Positions 32,699 to 40,495 of a DNA stretch of 64,000 nucleotides are shown here, in pieces. This stretch comes from Hymenobacter algoricola (GTDB taxonomy: Bacteria; Bacteroidota; Bacteroidia; Cytophagales; Hymenobacteraceae). The position numbers and the translations under genes were made by a program. Every line of letters starts with the position of its first letter. The stretch's first letter is position 1. Location of the stretch: NCBI RefSeq assembly GCF_039539525.1, contig NZ_BAABDH010000018.1, forward strand, positions 105,123-169,122, read 5' to 3'. The notes under the pieces are model-generated. The model had not been told where the DNA came from, did not search any database, and saw nothing but the letters and a program-made list of their open reading frames with translations.

Positions 32699-33673
32699 AT
32701 GAACTGGGCCTTCCCGCTATCCTGGACCGAGCCCACGGCCGCCCTGATTTTTTTGGGGCTGTACGTAGGCTACGCCCTGCGCACCCGCCGGCTGGCCCTG
32801 CCGCTGCGGCAAAAGGCGTGGCGGCTGGGCTGGAAGCTGGGCCTGCGCCTGCTGTACTTCGCCCTGTTCCTGATTGCGCTGCGGGGCCCGGCCTACGGCG
32901 TTACCCAGCAGCCCGTGCGCACCTCGGGCAAGGATGTGTGGCTGCTGGTAGACCTGTCGCGCTCCATGAACGCCCCCGACGTAGCTCCCACCCGCCTGAG
33001 CAAGGCCAAAGCCGAGCTGACGGCCCTGATCAGCCGCTTTCAGGCTGACCGGATCGGCCTGATCGTATTTGCCGCCGATGCCTTCGTGCAATGCCCGCTG
33101 ACGTACGATCAGGGGGCACTGCAGCTTTTTGTGAATACGCTACAGACGGAGTTGGTGCCCGTGGGCACCACCGATCTGGCCGCCCCGCTGAACCTGCTGC
33201 TCACCCGTATTGCCGCTACCCCACCAGTGGCGGGCAGCCCCCCCCGGGCCACGGCCGTCGTGCTGATCAGCGACGGGGAAGACTTTGGGGAAACTATCGA
33301 GCCGACGCTGCGCGAGCTGACCCGTTCCGGTGCCCGGCTGTTTGCCATGGGAGTCGGGACGCTGGAGGGCTCCCGCGTGCCGCGGGAAGGAGGCCGCTTC
33401 GTGCGTGATGCTCAGGGGCGCGATGCCGTCAGCAAGCTGGCCCCGCTCATGCTGCGGCGGCTGGCCGAGCAAACCAACGGGCAGTATTTTGAGCTTACGG
33501 ACCGGCGCAATGAATTTCCGCTGCTGGTAAATGCGTTGAACCGGGTGGAAGGGCAGGCCGAGCAGGTACGCACCGTGTCGGTGGCCGACAACCGCTACCG
33601 GTATCCGCTGCTGCTGGCCCTGGCCCTGCTGCTGCTCGACGTTATACTCACCGTTAAAGTAATCCGCCCTTGA
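32699..33673 (+). CDS. VWA-domain membrane protein of Bat (aerotolerance) type
   Basis: A 324-residue protein with two N-terminal hydrophobic segments (about 8-26 and 50-68), a von Willebrand A domain (about 78-270) and a final membrane helix (YPLLLALALLLLDVILTVKV). The MIDAS metal site is intact: DLSRSMN (D-x-S-x-S) near residue 88, Thr in GTTDLAAPL, and ISDGEDFG near 190. This is the BatA/BatB layout of Bacteroidota 'aerotolerance' operons, where VWA and TPR proteins work together at the inner membrane. The next gene, a TPR protein, overlaps by 4 bases (TTGA). No moxR or DUF58 gene is seen upstream. Confidence 0.87.
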   Translation: MNWAFPLSWTEPTAALIFLGLYVGYALRTRRLALPLRQKAWRLGWKLGLRLLYFALFLIALRGPAYGVTQQPVRTSGKDVWLLVDLSRSMNAPDVAPTRLSKAKAELTALISRFQADRIGLIVFAADAFVQCPLTYDQGALQLFVNTLQTELVPVGTTDLAAPLNLLLTRIAATPPVAGSPPRATAVVLISDGEDFGETIEPTLRELTRSGARLFAMGVGTLEGSRVPREGGRFVRDAQGRDAVSKLAPLMLRRLAEQTNGQYFELTDRRNEFPLLVNALNRVEGQAEQVRTVSVADNRYRYPLLLALALLLLDVILTVKVIRP

Positions 33674-34656
33674 AAACTCTCGTCTTGACCAGCCTGCTGA
33701 TGCTGGGCAGCTGGGGCAGCCTGACGCGGATCCGGGACCGGAATGTGGCCATTCAGCGGGCGGAGGTCGCCTACGCCCGCGGTAACTTTACGGTAGCAGC
33801 GCAGCAGTATCACAAGGCCGTGGAGCAGTTGGGCGCCCGGGATGAAGCCGTGGTGCTGAACCTGGCCCACGCCAGCGCCCAGGCCGGACAGCGGGCGCAA
33901 GCCCGCAGCATGTACGGCCGGCTGCTGCTGAGCCGGCAGCCCGCGGTGCGCAGCATTGCCCGCCAGCAGCTGGCCGTGCTGGCCGCCCGCACCGGCGACT
34001 ACGCCCAGGCCCTCAGCCTGCTGCGCAAAGCGTTGGTTGCCGACCCCACTAACCCCGGCGCCCGCTACAACTACGAAGCCCTGAAAGCCTACCTGGACCA
34101 GCGGCAGCAGGAGCCGCAGCTGCCGCCCCCGGCGCCGGATGGCGCGGGACCGCCCGAGCAGCGCCCCCCCGATCGGCAAAACCCGGGACGGCAGCCCCGC
34201 CCCCGGGCCGGCCAGGACCGCAGCGGCCAGCTCGACGACCCAACCAAGCCCGCCGACCGTCAGAACGCTCCCCGCTCCCGAGCCGACCAGCAGGGCCAGC
34301 GCGACCCCGCCCGCTCCGATTCCAGCCCCGGCACGGGCGCGCCGGGAGGGTTTCAGCCCGGCCCGGGCAAGCCGCAGCAGGTAGCCCGCGGCACCGAGCC
34401 CGGCAGCGTGCGGGGCCTGAGCGACAATGGCCCGGGCGCCGAAGCCACCGGAGCCAGCCGGCGGGCCGGCTCAGAGCCGGCGGCGCCCAACGAAACCCAG
34501 CTGCAGACCCAGCGGGAGCGGCTGCAGCAGATGAACCTCAGCTCGGGGCAGGCCCGGCAGCTGCTGGAAGCCCTGAACGCGGCCGAGCAGCAGTATTTGC
34601 AGCAATTGCCGCACAAAGCCGTCCGTAAGCCGGATTCCGGCAAGCCCGCCTGGTAG
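33670..34656 (+). CDS. TPR protein of BatC type with long disordered tail
   Basis: A 328-residue protein starting at a TTG that overlaps the VWA stop (TTGA), so translation is probably coupled. Residues 1-18 look like a signal peptide (MKTLVLTSLLMLGSWGS). TPR-like helices run from about 25 to 150 (AEVAYARGNFTVAAQQYHKA, LSLLRKALVADPTNPGARYN). The rest, about 150-290, is a Pro/Gln/Arg/Asp-rich disordered segment. It ends in an amphipathic helix (LNAAEQQYLQQLPHKA). Matches BatC/BatE-like partners of BatA/BatB. The alternative start, ATG at 33700, would remove most of the signal peptide. Confidence 0.8.
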   Translation: MKTLVLTSLLMLGSWGSLTRIRDRNVAIQRAEVAYARGNFTVAAQQYHKAVEQLGARDEAVVLNLAHASAQAGQRAQARSMYGRLLLSRQPAVRSIARQQLAVLAARTGDYAQALSLLRKALVADPTNPGARYNYEALKAYLDQRQQEPQLPPPAPDGAGPPEQRPPDRQNPGRQPRPRAGQDRSGQLDDPTKPADRQNAPRSRADQQGQRDPARSDSSPGTGAPGGFQPGPGKPQQVARGTEPGSVRGLSDNGPGAEATGASRRAGSEPAAPNETQLQTQRERLQQMNLSSGQARQLLEALNAAEQQYLQQLPHKAVRKPDSGKPAW

Positions 34657-34713
34657 CCTGCCGGGCCGCGGTGACTCGGGAGTGGGGGTAGCCGTGTGCT
34701 GCCCGTCAATTCT

Positions 34714-34721
34714 TACCTTTA
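34714..34721 (+). promoter_or_regulatory. Possible -7 promoter motif for the thiolase gene
   Basis: TACCTTTA, one mismatch to TAnnTTTG, 38 bp before the thiolase start. Confidence 0.4.
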
Positions 34722-34758
34722 CCGTCCAATCCAACCAAACCCCACCCTTCGCAAGCTT

Positions 34759-35943
34759 ATGCAAATCAAAGAAGTTGTAATCGTGGCCGCCGTGCGTACT
34801 CCTATTGGCTCGTTTGGCGGCAGCCTGTCGTCGTTGTCGGCTACCGAGCTGGGGGCCATTGCCCTGAAAGGCGCCCTGGAAAAGGCCGGCGTTGATCCGA
34901 AGGAAGTGCAGCAGGTGATTATGGGCAACGTTATTTCGGCCAACCTGGGTCAGGCTCCGGCCCGGCAGGCTGCCAAAAAAGCCGGTCTGCCCGATACCGT
35001 GGAATGCACCACCGTCAATAAAGTGTGTGCCTCGGGCACCAAGGCCATCATGTACGGCGCCCAGGCCATCATGCTGGGCCAGGCCGACGTGGTGCTGGCC
35101 GGCGGCATGGAAAGCATGTCGAACGTCCCTTACTACCTGGACAAAGCCCGTTTCGGCGCCAAGTACGGCCACGGCCAGATGATTGACGGCCTCGTGCGCG
35201 ACGGCCTCTGGGACCCGTATCACGACTACGCCATGGGCAACGCGGCCGAGAATACGGCCAAGGAAATGGGCTTCACCCGCGAGCAGCAGGACGCCTTTGC
35301 CATCGAGAGCTACACCCGCAGCGCCAACGCGGCCAAAGCCGGCAAGAAAAAGGACGAAATCATCCCCGTGACCATCGAGAGCCGCGGCAAAACGACGGTA
35401 GTGGAGGATGACGAGGAATACCTGAAGGTCGATTTCACCAAAGTAGCCGGCCTGAAGCCCGCCTTTATTAAAGAGGGCGGGACGGTAACGGCGGCTAACG
35501 CCTCCACCCTCAACGATGGCGCTGCCGCCGTGCTGCTCATGAGCCGCGAGAAGGCCACCGAGCTGGGCGTGACGCCGCTGGCTATCATCCGGGGCTTCGC
35601 CGACGCCGAGCAGGCCCCGGAGTGGTTCACCACCACGCCCGCCCTGGCTATTCCGAAGGCGCTGAAAAATGCCGGCGTGGATGCTTCGGAAGTGGATTTC
35701 TACGAAATCAACGAGGCCTTCTCGGTGGTATCATTGGCCAACAACAAGCTGCTGAACCTGGAAGGCTCGAAGGTAAACGTGTACGGCGGAGCCGTCAGCC
35801 TGGGCCACCCGCTGGGGGCTTCGGGGGCCCGTATCGTGACCACACTGCTGAACGTGCTGCGCAATGAAGGCGGCAAAATCGGCGTCACGGGGATCTGCAA
35901 CGGCGGCGGCGGCGCCAGCAGCCTCGTCATCGAGAAGATCTAA
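34759..35943 (+). CDS. Acetyl-CoA C-acetyltransferase (thiolase II)
   Basis: A 394-residue biosynthetic-type thiolase that condenses two acetyl-CoA to acetoacetyl-CoA or works in reverse. Nucleophile Cys90 is in TVNKVCASGTKAIM, the NEAF motif is near residue 316, the His of GHPLGASGAR near 350, and the second Cys of GICNGGGGAS near 380. Length is standard. Start at 34759 (MQIKEVVIVAAVRTPIG) is the only one consistent with the family. It stands alone: no hydroxyacyl-CoA dehydrogenase or CoA-transferase gene is next to it. Confidence 0.95.
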   Translation: MQIKEVVIVAAVRTPIGSFGGSLSSLSATELGAIALKGALEKAGVDPKEVQQVIMGNVISANLGQAPARQAAKKAGLPDTVECTTVNKVCASGTKAIMYGAQAIMLGQADVVLAGGMESMSNVPYYLDKARFGAKYGHGQMIDGLVRDGLWDPYHDYAMGNAAENTAKEMGFTREQQDAFAIESYTRSANAAKAGKKKDEIIPVTIESRGKTTVVEDDEEYLKVDFTKVAGLKPAFIKEGGTVTAANASTLNDGAAAVLLMSREKATELGVTPLAIIRGFADAEQAPEWFTTTPALAIPKALKNAGVDASEVDFYEINEAFSVVSLANNKLLNLEGSKVNVYGGAVSLGHPLGASGARIVTTLLNVLRNEGGKIGVTGICNGGGGASSLVIEKI

Positions 35944-35997
35944 CCGGTGCTTTAGCCGCCTGACCCATCGGGTTTAGCGGTAGTCCTGCCCTGAAGT

Positions 35998-36026
35998 CCT
36001 GCTGCATTTTTTGCGGCAGGGCTTTT
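35998..36026 (+). terminator. Probable terminator after the thiolase gene
   Basis: Hairpin CCTGCTGCA / TGCGGCAGG (8 of 9 pairs) with a T-rich loop, followed by GCTTTTG. It is 55 bp after the stop. Confidence 0.6.
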
Positions 36027-36143
36027 GTTTTCGGCCGAAGTCAGCCGGCGGCGGCCCGGTCCCCCGGCTTCAGTCCAGGATCTGGCAGGCCTCCCTGCAG
36101 CCGGCTGAAGAAATACTTTCCCCATTCCCCCGTTCTTGGCGCT

Positions 36144-37541
36144 ATGAAACGAGTTCTTTTCCTGCTGCTCCTGCTCTCCACCACCGCCCAGGCCCAGAAG
36201 CTGCGGCGCTTTACGTCCTATTACGACTCGACCAACACCCGCAAGCGGGAAATCTACTCGGCCATCGTAGCCGGCGACACCGTGATGGAAGGGCCCTACA
36301 AGCGCTTTTACCGCTCGGGCCGCCTCGAAGCCCAGACCCGCTACGCCGGCGGCAAGCGCGACTCGGCCTACGTGGAGTTTCACCCCGGCGGCCCGCGCCG
36401 CCTCGAAGTAACCTACCGCGACGGAGTGCGCCAGGGTCCGTTCAAAACCTACTACGAAACCGGCAAGCTAGCCCAGGAAGGCACCTACGAAAACGACCAG
36501 CCCACCGGCACGCTCCGCTACTACCACCCCAACGGGGAAATAAAGCTGGAAACGACCCTGGCCAACGGCCAGCCCGCCGGCACGGTGCGGGAGCTGTACC
36601 CGTCGGGCAAATCCAAGGTGGAAATCACCTACCAGAACGGGCAGGCCAACGGGCCGGTGAAAACGTTTTTTGCCAACGGGCAGCTCCAGAGCGAGGGTAC
36701 CTACAGCCGCGGGCTGCTGGCGGGGCCGTACAAAACCTACTACGACAACGGCCAGACCGAGACCGAGGTGCTGGCCGACAAGTCGGGCCGGGGCTCTTAC
36801 CACAGCTACTACCGCTCGGGCAAGCTGCGCACGGAAGGCACCTACGTGGCCGCCACGTTTTCGGGCCGGGCCATTAAAAACCCCCTGGCGGACGATTTGA
36901 CCAAGCAGGCCAAAAGCCTGGCCGGCGGCACCTCCAACCTCGACGGACCGGCCAAGGCCTACTACGAAAGCGGGGCCGTGAAAAGCCGCCTGAACTACCG
37001 CAACGGCACGCTGGTAGGCACCCAGGACGATTTTTACGAGTCGGGCAAGCCCGAGCAGAAGATTGAGTACGCCAACCAGGGCCGGGACCGGAAAATCACC
37101 ACCTACTTCGAAGACGGCTTTCCGCACGAGGAGCAGCAGTTTAAAAACGGGCAGATGGCCGGCCTGTGGCGCACGTTTTACCCCGGCGGCCGGCAGGTGC
37201 AGCAGCAGCAGACCTACGCGGCGGGCCGGCTGGCAGGCGAAAAGCTGCTCTACTACCCCACCGGCGCGCTGCAGAGCAAAGTCGTTTACGAAAGCGGCAA
37301 GCCCGGCGGCCTGGGCCAGGAGTTCTACCCTTCGGGCAAGCTCAGGAAGGAGACGACCTACGTGAAGGGCGTCAAGGTGGGGCCCTTCCGGCAGCTGCGC
37401 GAAGACGGCACGCCCGAAATTGCCGGCGCCTTCCGCAACAACCGCGAAACCGGCCTCTGGACCTATTATGGCCCCGATGGTAAGACGGTGGTACAGAAGA
37501 AAACCTTCCGCAACGGCCAGGAAGTGAAAGCCGCCAAGTAA
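36144..37541 (+). CDS. Exported MORN_2/YwqK-type repeat protein
   Basis: A 465-residue protein with a signal peptide (MKRVLFLLLLLSTTAQAQ) followed by roughly fifteen repeats of 22-24 residues of the MORN_2 type, each with a pattern like G-P-x-K-x-Y-Y-x-x-G-x-x-x-x-E-x-x-Y. Examples are GPFKTYYETGKLAQEGTYEN, GPYKTYYDNGQTETEVL and GLGQEFYPSGKLRKETTY. Databases often label this family 'YwqK antitoxin', but there is no toxin partner here and the protein is exported. The repeats probably form a long beta-solenoid in the periplasm or on the surface. Role unknown. Confidence 0.85.
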   Translation: MKRVLFLLLLLSTTAQAQKLRRFTSYYDSTNTRKREIYSAIVAGDTVMEGPYKRFYRSGRLEAQTRYAGGKRDSAYVEFHPGGPRRLEVTYRDGVRQGPFKTYYETGKLAQEGTYENDQPTGTLRYYHPNGEIKLETTLANGQPAGTVRELYPSGKSKVEITYQNGQANGPVKTFFANGQLQSEGTYSRGLLAGPYKTYYDNGQTETEVLADKSGRGSYHSYYRSGKLRTEGTYVAATFSGRAIKNPLADDLTKQAKSLAGGTSNLDGPAKAYYESGAVKSRLNYRNGTLVGTQDDFYESGKPEQKIEYANQGRDRKITTYFEDGFPHEEQQFKNGQMAGLWRTFYPGGRQVQQQQTYAAGRLAGEKLLYYPTGALQSKVVYESGKPGGLGQEFYPSGKLRKETTYVKGVKVGPFRQLREDGTPEIAGAFRNNRETGLWTYYGPDGKTVVQKKTFRNGQEVKAAK

Positions 37542-37573
37542 GCCTGGAAGCTGCCGCCCGTTTGCGTCTAGGC

Positions 37574-37634
37574 AAGGCCCCCACCAAGTCGCCGCTGGCA
37601 TCCGGAACGCCGGCAGCGGCTTGGTGGGGGCCTT
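37574..37634 (+). terminator. Terminator after the MORN-repeat gene
   Basis: Long stem: 15-bp AAGGCCCCCACCAAG (37574-37588) with CTTGGTGGGGGCCTT (37620-37634), extended by CGCCGCTG / CGGCAGCG inside. T-tract is short. Confidence 0.7.
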
Positions 37635-38294
37635 CGTTCGGGTGGCGGCTTCGGGTGCAACCGTTGGAATGCCGGCTTGTCTGTAAGCCGGGCTAGACTT
37701 CCAGGCATGTTCCTGCCGGCAAAAGCCGCTGTTGCCCCGGTGTCGGCGGCCCGAGCAGCCGGCGGAACAGCGCGTAGACTTTCTTCGCCAACCCAGCGGC
37801 GGGCTTCCGCCTTGTCCGCCCGGTTGCCCTGCTCACTTCTTCGCCACTTACGACTGCTGCCGTCCGCTTCTACCGAGCCTTTTGGGATACTCTGGGCGCC
37901 GGCGGGCTTCGGCAATGCGGCGCTGAGAACAAGGGGCATTGCAGTAGTGGGGCAGCATACGCTACCCTACTAAAAATTCTGCAGTGCCAAAACAGCGTCT
38001 GAAATGGATGGTCGGGAGGCAGCACCGGGAGGCTTAAAAAAAATAGCACGGTAGAGTACTGAGAGGAGTATGGGTTTCATCCAGCAACCCGACTCTTTGG
38101 CTGAACGGAGAACTTAGCGATAATCAAATGCGTCAGGGGCTCATGCGGCGGGTGACAAAATCGTCCCCAGTCGGGAAAAAGGGCTGAATAACAAAAGAAG
38201 CGTTAAGCCAAAGAAAATTTTAGCCGGTTACCTGTAATGCGCTACCTGCTCTGGCGATATAGTATCTGTATCTCACCTAACCCCTTCGTACGCC
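37635..38294. other. Gene-poor stretch
   Basis: About 660 bp. Open frames here have no recognisable protein character. From 37967 to 38056 lies the first copy of a duplicated non-coding element (see repeat entries). The rest is AT-richer than average and shows nothing I can name. Confidence 0.5.
37967..38056 (+). repeat. Duplicated intergenic element, copy A
   Basis: Two blocks, 37967-38003 and 38031-38056, match blocks at 38429-38465 (30 of 37 bases) and 38557-38582 (24 of 26 bases) in the same order and orientation. The first block begins with an in-frame-looking CTACTAA stop in both copies. Confidence 0.75.
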
Positions 38295-38435
38295 ATGATT
38301 CCATTTGCCTTCCCCATCTTCCACGATGACCGCAACCAGTCGCCGCAATACCGCAAGCGGGCTAACCGCTTCGCCTTGGTGCTCTTTACCGTCACGGCCC
38401 TAGCGGGCTTGGCAGTCAAGTACTCAGCCTACTAA
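38295..38435 (+). CDS. Possible 46-residue single-helix protein
   Basis: A short open frame reading MIPFAFPIFHDDRNQ, then a basic patch (QYRKRANR) and one hydrophobic helix of about 18 residues (FALVLFTVTALAGLAV), ending in KYSAY. The basic-then-hydrophobic layout is that of a small inner-membrane protein with N-in orientation. Codon use is GC-rich like the neighbours although it sits in an AT-rich gap, which favours a real gene. No promoter motif or family match is recognised. Its stop codon lies at the start of repeat copy B. Confidence 0.5.
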   Translation: MIPFAFPIFHDDRNQSPQYRKRANRFALVLFTVTALAGLAVKYSAY

Positions 38436-38582
38436 AATTTCGGAGGTGCTGAAATAGCGTCTGAAGGCAGCTTTTCGCTTTCGCTCGGTTCCTACCCCGA
38501 CTCTCCAAAACGGCCTCTGGAAGCCTGAAAACAAGAACCGGGAAGCGGCAGCCAAAGGCTCAAAAAAAATAGCAGGGTAGAG
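38429..38582 (+). repeat. Duplicated intergenic element, copy B
   Basis: Second copy of the element at 37967-38056. The two conserved blocks are 38429-38465 and 38557-38582, and copy B carries about 65 additional bases between them. A third, weaker echo (CTAAAAGCGGCTGAAATAGCC) is at about 38621-38641. Confidence 0.75.
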
Positions 38583-39050
38583 CCAGCAGTATCTGGCTGG
38601 TGCGGGATGGGTAAAGCAGCCTAAAAGCGGCTGAAATAGCCTGACCCCTAAAAAAAGTTGAAAATATTTTACGGGGAGCATACGAGCCCTGCAACCTACG
38701 AATCGTTTCGTAGTCAGTAGCTCAAATAGCCGCTTCCCCACCGCCGGTAGTGCCCGGCGGCCAGCTGCCCCTCGTGGGCGCGGTGCTGCTCCGGCAGAAT
38801 TTTGGGTTGGTGTATATGCTCCTCCCGGCCAGAAACCCGCTTTTCAGACGAAAGAACGGAATTCACCAGTTGCCCCAGGGCCAGCCGAACGAGTCTGGCG
38901 CTTTTTCTGAAAGGCCAGGCAACCTTGCCAGACAGCCAGCCATCTACCCTTCCGACGGCCCCAGCTAAGCTACCGGCTTTTCCCCGCTGCCGTCTAATTC
39001 CTTCCCCGTTCCCTGCTGTTTTTGGAGACTCAGAAAAATTAATTTCAAAA
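38583..39050. other. Gene-poor stretch
   Basis: About 470 bp between repeat copy B and a clear promoter. Open frames on both strands have no protein-like features. I see nothing else I can support. Confidence 0.4.
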
Positions 39051-39055
39051 GTACC

Positions 39056-39086
39056 TTGCTTTACATAGTACTGTAATTTACCTTTG
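39056..39086 (+). promoter_or_regulatory. Bacteroidota promoter (-33 TTG, -7 TACCTTTG)
   Basis: TTG at 39056-39058 and TACCTTTG at 39079-39086 with 20 bp between: both elements and the spacing fit the sigma-A consensus of Bacteroidota. It lies in AT-rich DNA and points to the cluster of small exported proteins starting at 39334, giving a leader of about 240 nt. Confidence 0.7.
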
Positions 39087-39333
39087 TTCCGTTCCTTTAC
39101 TCTGCCTGGCGGCGGTCCGGCTTCCCCCCCGGACTTGGCCAACCGCCTCTCAGAGCCGTTTCAGCTAGCTGAGCTGAGATTTTGCCCCGCTTCCCAGCTC
39201 CCGAGCTGCTTTAGCGGGCTTGAGGTTCCTCTCACTTTTTTTGGCTCAGCCCCGTGCTACGGGACAGAACCGCGGCTTTCCAGGCGCGCATCGGCTGACC
39301 GTTTCCTTTTCTTTCCCCTTTTTTCCCGTCGTT

Positions 39334-39750
39334 ATGAAAACGTCCCTTCTCAACCGTGCCCTGGCCATTTTCTCCTTTTTCCTGCTGCTGGCCGGGGCCG
39401 CTCCGGTCCAGGCCCAGACGCTGCGGCACGGCACGCTCACGGGTAAGCTCCTGGATGCCAGCACCAAAGAGCCTATCCCCAACGTCACCGTGGTGCTGCT
39501 CCGCGCTTCCGACAAAGCCCTGATCCGGACGGCTATCACCCGCGCCGATGGCACGTTTGAAATTTCCCGGGTGCCGTTCGGGCAGTATTCGTTCCGCACC
39601 ACGGTGCTCGGCTACCGCGCCCAGTATCCGGCCGTAGCTTTCCACGCCAAGCAGACCACGGTGGCCATGGGCAAAGTAGCCCTGCAGCCCTTAGCCACCC
39701 AGCCGGCCCCGGTGCCGACGGCCCCCCGCGTGCTGCTGGCCGCCCGCTAG
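39334..39750 (+). CDS. Stand-alone exported CarboxypepD_reg-like domain
   Basis: A 138-residue protein with a signal peptide (FFLLLAGAAPVQAQ, cleavage near residue 28) and a single carboxypeptidase-regulatory-like beta-sandwich (GTLTGKLLDASTKEPIPNV ... ADGTFEISRVPFGQYSFR ... VLGYRAQYPAVAF). The tail is Pro/Ala-rich. This domain is normally the N-terminus of a TonB-dependent or OMP_b-brl_3 receptor, and it closely resembles residues 30-125 of the receptor encoded 750 bp downstream (GAVTGTLLDQSTGQALSFAN ... TVLGYQPSRQ). It may be a detached or duplicated receptor N-domain. Start at 39334 fits the signal peptide. Confidence 0.8.
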   Translation: MKTSLLNRALAIFSFFLLLAGAAPVQAQTLRHGTLTGKLLDASTKEPIPNVTVVLLRASDKALIRTAITRADGTFEISRVPFGQYSFRTTVLGYRAQYPAVAFHAKQTTVAMGKVALQPLATQPAPVPTAPRVLLAAR

Positions 39751-39882
39751 CCCCGGTTCCGGGCTGCCCGACCCACCCTGCCTTTTCAGTTGCTTTTGCC
39801 TTTGGCCCCGGCTTTCCGGGGGCTTACGGCCAGTGCCTTGCCTTTGCTTTCCTGACTTCCAACCTTTTTGTCTTTCTGAACT

Positions 39883-40266
39883 ATGAAAACTTTCCTGCTT
39901 GCCCGTCTGAGTTTGTTGGCTATCCTGTTTGGCCTGTCCATCACCCTGGCTACCGCCCAAACCACCACTTACACCGAGGATGCCCGGCCCGCCGGCACCG
40001 GCTACTGGACCATCGAATCGGACCAGAGCCACCGCGACTACAGCATCGTGCGCTTTTACTCGGCGCAGCACGAGAAAATCTACGAGGAGCGCCTCAATGA
40101 GCTGTGCCTCGACCCCAGCAAAGGCACGGCCGCCTGCCGCCGCACGGCCCGCATGCTGAGCAAAGCCCTGGTGCAGGTGCAGCGCACCCGCAATACGACC
40201 ATGGTAGCCAACGGCCTGGGCCGCTACCACCGCGCCCCGAAAGGCGGCACGTTTGCGGCCCGCTAG
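39883..40266 (+). CDS. Small exported protein, paralogue of the protein at 44468
   Basis: A 127-residue protein with a signal peptide (LSLLAILFGLSITLATAQ). The mature part shares a clear signature with the protein encoded at 44468-44842 on the other strand: GYW-(T/N)-(I/L)-E, RDY-(S/T)-IVRFY-x-AQ, YEERL-x-x-LCLD, and CRRTAR-x-L-x-x-AL-x-QV. Two Cys are conserved and may form a disulfide. No family I know. It lies between a stand-alone CarboxypepD_reg protein and an outer-membrane receptor, all on the same strand. Confidence 0.75.
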   Translation: MKTFLLARLSLLAILFGLSITLATAQTTTYTEDARPAGTGYWTIESDQSHRDYSIVRFYSAQHEKIYEERLNELCLDPSKGTAACRRTARMLSKALVQVQRTRNTTMVANGLGRYHRAPKGGTFAAR

Positions 40267-40495
40267 CCCTGCCTTACAGGTTGCCCGGGTGGCGGAGCCA
40301 GTCTGCCTGCCGCCACCCGGGCCCGCAGTCGAACCACTGACTTGGCGCTCAGCCTACGCGCAGGAACCCCTCCGATTCCTGCTTTTTTTTGCGCCTTTAC
40401 CTTGTATCACCCAGTACTTTTAAAATAGCTGCCCCCCCTGCTGCTCTGCTATCAGCCTGTCCAGCACCGTCGGGGTCATCCCAACTACCTGTCTG

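Noticed and set aside
36144..37541. Toxin-antitoxin system suggested by the YwqK label
   Set aside because: The protein is exported and there is no partner gene; the label is a database name for MORN_2 repeats.
37635..39050. Protein genes in the gene-poor stretch other than the 46-residue frame
   Set aside because: Open frames of 60-140 codons on both strands show no plausible domains, signal peptides or start signals.
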